NCBI GenBank assembly: GCA_001768675.1
Contig: MELN01000052.1
Span: forward strand, 10,634 to 18,839
Length of the DNA stretch: 8,206 bases
Direction of reading: 5' to 3'
Source of the DNA: Actinobacteria bacterium RBG_16_64_13
Lineage (GTDB): Bacteria > Actinomycetota > Thermoleophilia > RBG-16-64-13
Shown: positions 1 to 4,393 of the stretch, one piece after another
Position numbering within the stretch: position 1 is the first letter of the stretch
How the letters are laid out: each line of letters starts with the position of its first letter
Notes under the pieces: model-generated
Database searches by the model: none
Told to the model about the DNA's origin: nothing
The model's input: the letters and a program-made list of their open reading frames with translations, nothing else
Position numbers and translations under genes: made by a program

Positions 1-331
1 GCTCTACGTGATCGCGCAGGCGGCGCTGACACTTGCCTCAGATCGTCGCCCGGAGGCCAGCCTCGTGGGTGTGGGCTTGGCGGTAGCTTCGCTCGGTGTC
101 ATGCCGTTTCTGGCCTGGGCTAAGTTCCGGGTAGCGGCGCGCCTGGAGAGCGGCGCTCTGCGTGCGGAGGCGAAGGAGACTCTGGCCTGTGCCTACCTGT
201 CGCTTGCGCTCTTGCTCGGTCTGGGGCTGAACGCCGTGGCCGGTTGGTGGTGGGCCGACCCGGTGGCTGCTCTGCTCATGGTCCCTTGGCTCGTTAGAGA
301 AGGCTTGGAGGGCCTACGGAGCGACGACTAG
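1..331 (+). CDS. Cation transporter, CDF-like (C-terminal part, 5' end outside window)
   Basis: The reading frame is open from the first base and ends at TAG 329-331, so this is the C-terminal ~109 residues of a longer membrane protein. The visible part is very hydrophobic, with about three to four transmembrane segments. Near the middle, SGALRAEAKET is followed by CAYLSLALLLGLGLN, and near the end comes GWWWADPVAALL. This arrangement is typical of small cation diffusion facilitator-related transporters, where an acidic residue in the ALRA(D/E)A stretch and the Asp of ADP lie in or near the metal path. The expected role is proton-coupled export of a divalent metal such as zinc or cobalt across the inner membrane; the metal cannot be read from this fragment. 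The usual Asp of RADAKET is Glu here, a conservative change. The GTG at 8 is in frame but is unlikely to be the true start, because the frame continues upstream and GTG 8 would cut into the membrane domain. Confidence 0.72.
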   Translation, partial: LYVIAQAALTLASDRRPEASLVGVGLAVASLGVMPFLAWAKFRVAARLESGALRAEAKETLACAYLSLALLLGLGLNAVAGWWWADPVAALLMVPWLVREGLEGLRSDD

Positions 332-407
332 GGGGTTGCCGCTGAGTAGCGCGACACGGTACTGCGTGCAAAGAGCGTTTTCGAAGCGGTGACCTCCTCC
401 TCCGCCC

Positions 408-436
408 TTGTCGGTGAACATATGTTCGGGTATCCT
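408..436 (+). promoter_or_regulatory. SOS-controlled dinB promoter with LexA box in the spacer
   Basis: A perfect 12-bp palindrome GAAC-ATAT-GTTC lies at 416-427. It matches the core of the LexA box of Gram-positive and actinobacterial species (CGAAC-N4-GTTCG); the right flank is G as in the consensus and the left flank is T instead of C. It sits inside a plausible sigma-70-type promoter: -35 TTGTCG at 408-413, a 17-bp spacer (414-430) and -10 TATCCT at 431-436. LexA bound there would block RNA polymerase, and DNA damage would relieve the block. The predicted transcription start is about 443, giving a leader of roughly 20 nt before the GTG start of dinB. The palindrome and spacing are seen directly; LexA control is inferred from the motif and the nature of the downstream gene. 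The 332-407 stretch upstream shows no gene or clear terminator. Confidence 0.82.
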
Positions 437-453
437 GGTTTTCATGAATGGGC

Positions 454-458
454 AGGAG
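454..458 (+). promoter_or_regulatory. Ribosome binding site deciding the dinB start
   Basis: AGGAG lies 6 nt before GTG 465. The in-frame ATG at 444 and TTG at 408 have no comparable Shine-Dalgarno. TTG 408 is also the first base of the predicted -35 box, so it would lie upstream of the transcript. This supports 465 as the translation start. Confidence 0.72.
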
Positions 459-464
459 ATCATC

Positions 465-1643
465 GTGCGTCCTCGGGCCGTTCACCGGGTCATAGCCCAC
501 CTTGACTTCGATGCTTTCTTCGCTGCCGTGGAGGAGAATCGGGATCCTTCGCTGCGGGGCAAGCCGGTCATCGTCGGCGGCGGCGAACGAGGAGTGGTGT
601 CCACCGCCAATTATGTGGCCCGGCGGTACGGCATACATTCGGCCATGCCGCTCCGCACCGCCAGGCGTCTCTGCCCCCATGGGGTGTATCTCACCGGGCA
701 TCATCAGCTCTACCACGACTATTCCCGCCGCCTGATGGCTATGCTGGACCACTACTCTCCTTTGGTGGAGCAGATGAGCCTTGACGAAGCCTACGTCGAC
801 CTTACCGGCACCGAAAGATTGTTCGGTCCGCCGGTCCGCACGGCCCGGCTTATCCAGCAACGGGTGGCCGACGAGCTCGATCTGAGCATCTCCGTAGGGC
901 TGGCCACGAACAAACTGGTGGCTAAAGTGGCTTCCGACCACCAGAAGCCGGGAGGCTTCACTGTAGTCCCACCGGGAAAAGAGGCGGAGTTCCTGGCGCC
1001 TTTGCCCGTGGAACGGCTGCCGGGAGTGGGCCCAGCTCTCTTGGGACAGCTACGGGACAGGGGCGTGAGCACCGTAGGCGACCTGGCCAGGGTGCCTCCA
1101 CATCTTCTCCGGCTTTCTTTTGGGGAGTGGGGCGAAGCTCTTGCCCATCGCTCCCGAGGAGAAGATCTACGCAGGGTGACTCCCCATGAGGAGGTGAAGT
1201 CCATCTCCCGAGAGCACACGTTCGAAGAAGACGTCTCCGATGTGAGCCTGCTCGAATCAACACTGGTGGCGCTCACCGAGGACGTCTGCCGCCGCTTGCG
1301 GCGCAAGCGGTTGGAGGCTCGTACGGTGACGGTCAAGATCCGCTACTCGGATTTTGTCACCCACACCTGCTCCCACACTCTGTACCGGCCCCTGGATGTC
1401 GATGAGGCCTTCTTTGAAGAAGTGCTGGCCCTTTTCCGGCAGGGACGCCGCCGGCGCTACCACCTGCGTCTGGTGGGGGTGGGGCTGAGCAACCTGGTGC
1501 CTCGCGCCTGGCAGGACGACCTTTTCGACCAGGAACTGCCGTTACTCAGGGAGTTGGACCTCAAGTTGGACGCCATCCGGGAGAAGTACGGCAAGAACGC
1601 CGTGCGCCGTGGAGCGGCCCTTCCCTATTCCCGGCCCTCCTAG
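465..1643 (+). CDS. dinB: DNA polymerase IV (Y-family translesion polymerase)
   Basis: A 392-residue Y-family DNA polymerase that copies past damaged template bases and is usually made as part of the SOS response. The palm and fingers come first: HLDFDAFFAAVEE carries catalytic Asp14, and MSLDEAYVDL carries catalytic Asp107 and Glu108, so all three metal-binding acidic residues are intact. Next is the conserved SVGLATNKLVAKVASDHQKPGG segment (shown here only to identify it), then the thumb helix-hairpin-helix around LPVERLPGVGPALLGQL, and the little finger from about residue 235 (SISREHTFEEDV onward). QDDLF at 350-354 resembles the sliding-clamp binding pentapeptide. Length is normal for DinB. 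The start is GTG 465, chosen because AGGAG precedes it by 6 nt and because the LexA box and -10 box lie just upstream; an ATG at 444 is the alternative and would add seven residues. The gene is alone between the transporter fragment and the fold-back element, and its own LexA-type promoter suggests a single-gene SOS unit. Confidence 0.95.
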   Translation: MRPRAVHRVIAHLDFDAFFAAVEENRDPSLRGKPVIVGGGERGVVSTANYVARRYGIHSAMPLRTARRLCPHGVYLTGHHQLYHDYSRRLMAMLDHYSPLVEQMSLDEAYVDLTGTERLFGPPVRTARLIQQRVADELDLSISVGLATNKLVAKVASDHQKPGGFTVVPPGKEAEFLAPLPVERLPGVGPALLGQLRDRGVSTVGDLARVPPHLLRLSFGEWGEALAHRSRGEDLRRVTPHEEVKSISREHTFEEDVSDVSLLESTLVALTEDVCRRLRRKRLEARTVTVKIRYSDFVTHTCSHTLYRPLDVDEAFFEEVLALFRQGRRRRYHLRLVGVGLSNLVPRAWQDDLFDQELPLLRELDLKLDAIREKYGKNAVRRGAALPYSRPS

Positions 1644-1646
1644 TAG

Positions 1647-1805
1647 AGCCTGTCAGGCAATCAAGCCGCGGCCCCCAGGCAGCACTGGACGGCACCATAG
1701 GGCGTCCTCGGTCGCGCACATAGCTCCGCTATGCGCGCTCCCTGCGTCCTTCTCTCGCGCACGCCCACCGCACCCTGGCGGCGAGGCTTGATTGCCCGAC
1801 AGGCT
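1647..1805. repeat. 159-bp fold-back (MITE/REP-like) palindromic element
   Basis: Two 21-bp inverted repeats, 1647-1667 (beginning AGCCTGTC and ending CAATCAAGCC) and 1785-1805, match at 20 of 21 positions. In the middle, GCGCACATAGC (1714-1724) and GCTATGCGCGC (1728-1738) form an 11-bp hairpin with one A-C mismatch and a TCC loop. The centre of the outer repeats and the centre of the hairpin fall on the same base, 1726, so the whole unit is one degenerate palindrome. The stretches between are only partly complementary. Short ORFs across it look like translated repeat, not genes. It fills the gap between two convergent genes and may act as a bidirectional transcription end as structured RNA, although no T-run follows it. 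CTAGTAG (1640-1646) and CTAGTTG (1804-1810) could be a decayed 7-bp target duplication, which is weak evidence for insertion. No transposase is present, so any movement would be in trans. Copy number cannot be judged from one window. Confidence 0.72.
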
Positions 1806-2616
1806 AGTTGGGCCGGGCGTATACGCGCACTTCCGAGAGGGCCGTGTCCTCCCACTCGTCGCCCGCGTAGACCGAGACGATGATGAGCTTGACCCACTCA
1901 ACCGGCTGTCCCGTGGGGGTTATCGCCTGGAACTGTTTGGTGTCGAGCAGATCCACAAGCTGAGTGGTCCCGTTCGAGTACTCGACCTTCAGCGATCTGA
2001 CCCGGGGATTGCCAAGGAAGCGCTCGTCGTCCTTCTGATAACCGTTGGCGATCTCGATGCGCGTGAGCACCATCTGCCGGGAGAACTCGAATCGCACCCA
2101 CTCCCCGAGGCCGGCGCCTTCTGCTCCTTCGTTCCAGGCGGTGGCCAGATCGCCGTCCACGAGGTTGGTCACGCGGTAGCTATTGGTGGAGGTGGCGTCG
2201 AGGGTAGACGAAGCGTTGGACGAGGTGGGACGGATCACGCCGGTGGCCAGTGAAGACGACGTGTTCGAACCGGCGCCGCCGGAACCCGCGGAGTTACCGG
2301 CGCCGATCGTGGCCGTCGTGCCCGACTGTCCCGAGAAAGAGTCGATCTCTTCGCCGGGCTCGAGCGCCCCCTGGATTATGACTCCCAACACGAAGACGGT
2401 GATTCCCAGCAGCAAGAGCAGAGCAAGGGCCATCACGGCGCCGGTGAGGGTGACCCGGCGACGCTTCCGCCGGATTCCTCCATGGGCCGGCCCGTACAGC
2501 GATGCGCCGCAACGGCTGCAGAAGAGCGCTCTAGGCTCGTTCAAAGCCTGGCACTCGGTGCATCTGACGAAGTCAGTGACGATCATTGTCGTGTCCGATT
2601 CCCGGGGTAGGCGCAT
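1804..2616 (-). CDS. Zinc-ribbon, membrane-anchored protein with discoidin-like (NADase-type glycan-binding) domain
   Basis: A 270-residue protein of unknown specific role. Domains in order: a zinc ribbon with two CxxC knuckles (Cys19, Cys22, Cys33, Cys36); a basic patch RRKRRR at 49-54; one transmembrane helix at about 56-81; a low-complexity Ser/Gly/Thr linker at about 88-140; and a C-terminal beta-rich domain at about 141-268. That domain contains NLVDGDLATAWNEG (151-164), GEWVRFEF, IANGYQK and DTALSEVRVY. This pattern matches the discoidin-like NADase-type glycan-binding domain family found behind zinc ribbons and membrane helices in many bacteria. The basic residues before the helix predict the zinc ribbon in the cytoplasm and the sugar-binding-like domain outside. 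Binding to cell-wall or surface glycans is inference. The start is uncertain: ATG 2616 has only GAAGG some 15 nt upstream, while ATG 2586 (residue 11) would remove ten residues and still keep all cysteines. The gene runs convergent to dinB and divergent from the lsrF-like operon. Its TAG stop overlaps the end of the fold-back element. Confidence 0.82.
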   Translation of the reverse strand: MRLPRESDTTMIVTDFVRCTECQALNEPRALFCSRCGASLYGPAHGGIRRKRRRVTLTGAVMALALLLLLGITVFVLGVIIQGALEPGEEIDSFSGQSGTTATIGAGNSAGSGGAGSNTSSSLATGVIRPTSSNASSTLDATSTNSYRVTNLVDGDLATAWNEGAEGAGLGEWVRFEFSRQMVLTRIEIANGYQKDDERFLGNPRVRSLKVEYSNGTTQLVDLLDTKQFQAITPTGQPVEWVKLIIVSVYAGDEWEDTALSEVRVYARPN

Positions 2617-2643
2617 TTCATGCGCGTCTTGCCTTCAGGGGTC

Positions 2644-2652
2644 ATTATTGCA
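2644..2652 (-). promoter_or_regulatory. Candidate extended -10 promoter for the zinc-ribbon gene
   Basis: Read on the minus strand the sequence is TGCAATAAT, an extended -10 (TG-n-AATAAT, five of six bases of TATAAT). It lies about 28 bp before ATG 2616, which would give a transcription start near 2637. No convincing -35 box is seen, which is tolerated for extended -10 promoters. The call rests on this motif alone. Confidence 0.35.
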
Positions 2653-2679
2653 GCACAAGCGGGTCCGCTCCCAGGCCTC

Positions 2680-2688
2680 TGGTAGAAT
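2680..2688 (+). promoter_or_regulatory. Candidate extended -10 promoter of the lsrF-like operon
   Basis: TGGTAGAAT is an extended -10 element (TG-n-TAGAAT, five of six bases of TATAAT). The start of transcription would fall near 2695, leaving a leader of about 36 nt before the ATG at 2731. The -35 region is poor. It is the only good promoter-like motif before the five-gene plus-strand run, and it faces away from the minus-strand promoter about 30 bp upstream. Confidence 0.5.
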
Positions 2689-2707
2689 CTGAAAGTCCCT
2701 TTTTCAG
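2689..2707. promoter_or_regulatory. Small dyad at the predicted operon start, possible operator
   Basis: CTGAAA (2689-2694) and TTTCAG (2702-2707) are exact inverted repeats separated by 7 bp. The dyad starts immediately after the predicted -10 box and covers the predicted transcription start, a common place for a repressor site. As RNA it would be only a weak six-pair hairpin. No regulator gene is visible in the window, so the role is speculative. Confidence 0.3.
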
Positions 2708-2730
2708 CAAGCGCACGCGGAGACGAGCGA

Positions 2731-3618
2731 ATGGCCGACACTGACAGCCTCAAGGAAACCAAGGACTTCTGCCTCGACGTGCCCTACCGGCATGAAGCCT
2801 TTTTCGTCAAGGGTTCCACCTCTCTCGACTGGGGGATGCAGAACCGCCTTGCCCGTATCTTCAATCCGCGGTCGGGCCGGACCGTCATGCTGGCCATCGA
2901 CCACGGCTATTTTCAGGGCCCGACCTCGGGTCTCGAGCGGGTGGACGTGAACATCCTCCCCCTGGCTCCGTATGCTGACGCGCTGATGCTCACTCGAGGC
3001 ATCCTGCGTACGACCATCCCGTCCTCTTACGGGAAGGGCGTGGTTCTGCGCGCCAGCGGCGGCCCCAGCGTGCTCAAAGAGCTGTCGAACGAACAACTGG
3101 CTCTGGACATCGAGGACGCAGTGCGGCTGAATGCGGCTGCCGTGGCGGTGCAGGTGTTCATAGGCGGCGAGTTCGAGACCCAGTCCATCTACAACCTCAC
3201 ACGGCTCGTGGACATGGGTAACAGGTTCGGCGTTCCGGTGCTGGGCGTCACCGCCGTGGGCAAGAGCATGACACGCGATGCCCGCTACTTCCGGCTGGCC
3301 TGCCGCATCGCCGCCGAGCTGGGTGCCCATTTCGTCAAGACGTACTACATCGAAGAGGACTTCGAGACCGTGACCGCTTCGTGCCCTGTGCCGATCGTGA
3401 TGGCCGGGGGCAAGAAACTCCCTGAGCTCGACGCCCTGACCATGGCCTACAAGGCCGTGAGCGAAGGCGCCGCAGGCGTCGACATGGGCCGCAACATCTT
3501 CCAGTCCGACGCCCCTGAGGCCATGATCCAGGCGGTGGGCGGAGTTGTCCACGAGTGTATGAAGCCCGCCGAGGCCTACGAGATGTTCAAGACTTTGAGA
3601 AGCGAGAAGAAGAAGTAG
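2731..3618 (+). CDS. lsrF: LsrF-like 3-hydroxy-5-phosphonooxypentane-2,4-dione thiolase (class I aldolase fold)
   Basis: A 295-residue cytoplasmic TIM-barrel enzyme of the DhnA/class I fructose-bisphosphate aldolase superfamily, much closer to LsrF than to true aldolases. E. coli LsrF (about 291 residues) moves an acetyl group from phosphorylated 3-hydroxypentane-2,4-dione to CoA at the end of AI-2 breakdown. Segments that agree with LsrF as I remember it include LDWGMQNRLARIFNP, MLAIDHGYFQGPTSGLER, TRGILR, VVLRASG, VKTYYIE, CPVPIVMAGGKKLPE and AAGVDMGRNIFQSD. The Schiff-base lysine of KTYY is Lys203, the same number as the catalytic Lys203 of the E. coli enzyme. GGAG at 2719-2722 sits 8 nt before the ATG. 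It is the first gene of the run and is followed after 7 nt by the LsrE-like epimerase gene. The family match is strong. That the substrate is phospho-AI-2 is doubtful, because lsrK, lsrG and the lsr transporter are not seen here. Confidence 0.86.
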   Translation: MADTDSLKETKDFCLDVPYRHEAFFVKGSTSLDWGMQNRLARIFNPRSGRTVMLAIDHGYFQGPTSGLERVDVNILPLAPYADALMLTRGILRTTIPSSYGKGVVLRASGGPSVLKELSNEQLALDIEDAVRLNAAAVAVQVFIGGEFETQSIYNLTRLVDMGNRFGVPVLGVTAVGKSMTRDARYFRLACRIAAELGAHFVKTYYIEEDFETVTASCPVPIVMAGGKKLPELDALTMAYKAVSEGAAGVDMGRNIFQSDAPEAMIQAVGGVVHECMKPAEAYEMFKTLRSEKKK

Positions 3619-3625
3619 GCTCGGG

Positions 3626-4351
3626 GTGACCGGCACGACGTTCGCCCGGCTCCGTGCACTCTGCCCTACCGTGAGCGTGGGGACCCTGCCGGCGGACCTC
3701 ATGAACCTGGGCGCCGAGCTGGAGTTGCTCGAGAGGGCGGGAGTGGGGGTCGTCCACATCGATGTCATGGACGGGTGCTTCTGCCCGCAGTTGACCGTGG
3801 GGCCGGGCTACGTCAAGGGCCTGCGCACGTCGATGCTCAAGGACGTGCACCTGATGATCCATGAGCCCTTGAGCAAGCTGGCCGAGTATGTGGCGGCTGG
3901 GGCCGACATGATCACCGTGCACGTGGAATCAGCGGTACACATCCACAGGGTTTTGCAGGGCCTTGGTGCCATGGAACATAGGGACGGGCCCGGCAAGGGG
4001 ATCGTCCGCGGCCTGGCTCTCAACCCCGGCACTCCCCTGGAGTGGCTCACCTCCCCTTTGCTGGACGAGGTGGAGATGATCTGCCTGCTCGGTATCGATC
4101 CCGGTTGGAGCGGGCAGAAGTTTGCCCCCAACACCCTATCCCGCATCCGGAGGGTCAAGGACATCGTTCGAGCCTCGGGGAAGGACATCGTTGTGTGTGT
4201 CGACGGCGGCATCACCCGTGAGAACATCGCCGAAGTGGCGGCGGCCGGCCCGGATGTGATCGCCGCCGGAAGCGCTGTGTTCGATGGCAAAGAGGCAGAG
4301 GCGAACGCCCGGTTCGTGTTGGCGGTCGCACGGGATAGCACGAAGGCCTGA
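3626..4351 (+). CDS. LsrE-like protein of the ribulose-phosphate 3-epimerase family
   Basis: A 241-residue TIM-barrel protein of the ribulose-5-phosphate 3-epimerase family, which inverts the C3 configuration of phosphorylated ketoses using a metal ion. The metal and acid-base set appears complete: His44 and Asp46 in VVHIDVMDG, His75 in KDVHLMI, and Asp193 in VCVDGGI; GSAVFDG closes the phosphate-binding end. The N-terminus departs from ordinary Rpe: instead of APSILSADF it reads CPTVSVGTLPADLMNLG, and DGCFCPQLTVGP replaces the usual DGHFVPNLTIGP. Both features resemble Salmonella LsrE, the epimerase homologue of the lsr operon, as I recall it. An extra loop at about residues 110-125 (GAMEHRDGPGKGIVRG) also resembles LsrE. 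GTG 3626 starts 7 nt after the preceding stop with only a weak Shine-Dalgarno, so translational coupling to the upstream gene is likely. It could be annotated as a housekeeping rpe, but the sequence details and the lsrF-like neighbour argue for a specialised paralogue acting on another ketose phosphate. Confidence 0.8.
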   Translation: MTGTTFARLRALCPTVSVGTLPADLMNLGAELELLERAGVGVVHIDVMDGCFCPQLTVGPGYVKGLRTSMLKDVHLMIHEPLSKLAEYVAAGADMITVHVESAVHIHRVLQGLGAMEHRDGPGKGIVRGLALNPGTPLEWLTSPLLDEVEMICLLGIDPGWSGQKFAPNTLSRIRRVKDIVRASGKDIVVCVDGGITRENIAEVAAAGPDVIAAGSAVFDGKEAEANARFVLAVARDSTKA

Positions 4352-4393
4352 GCAAGGGCGGACGTAGGTTCGTCAGCAAAGCGAGGTGGATGG

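Noticed and set aside
332..407. Terminator or small RNA after the transporter gene
   Set aside because: Only a four-pair stem (CGCT-GAGT-AGCG) was seen, with no T-run; not enough to call.
408..464. TTG 408 or ATG 444 as the dinB start
   Set aside because: TTG 408 coincides with the predicted -35 box and the LexA box would then be coding; ATG 444 lacks a Shine-Dalgarno and could only be used as a nearly leaderless start. GTG 465 has AGGAG at good spacing.
294..941. 215-residue minus-strand frame across the transporter end and the dinB start
   Set aside because: It is a shadow of dinB; it has no family features and would cross the dinB promoter.
1714..1738. Rho-independent terminator for dinB at the central hairpin
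   Set aside because: The stem is GC-rich but no T-run follows on either strand, so the intrinsic terminator pattern is not met.
1609..1901. Short frames on both strands across the fold-back element
   Set aside because: They are translations of the palindromic repeat with no Shine-Dalgarno or domain; similar peptides would appear wherever the repeat occurs.
2731..3618. Plain class I fructose-bisphosphate aldolase or aminodeoxyheptulosonate synthase
   Set aside because: The superfamily is shared, but the N-terminal LDWGMQNRLARIFNP, FDHG-like MLAIDHGYFQGP and MGRNIFQSD stretches and the overall length fit LsrF much better, and the neighbouring LsrE-like gene supports this.
2704..3768. 354-residue open frame on the minus strand
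   Set aside because: It lies opposite the well-supported lsrF-like gene, shows no recognisable domain, is rich in His/Arg/Gly as expected of antisense frames in GC-rich DNA, and would also run through the start of the epimerase gene.
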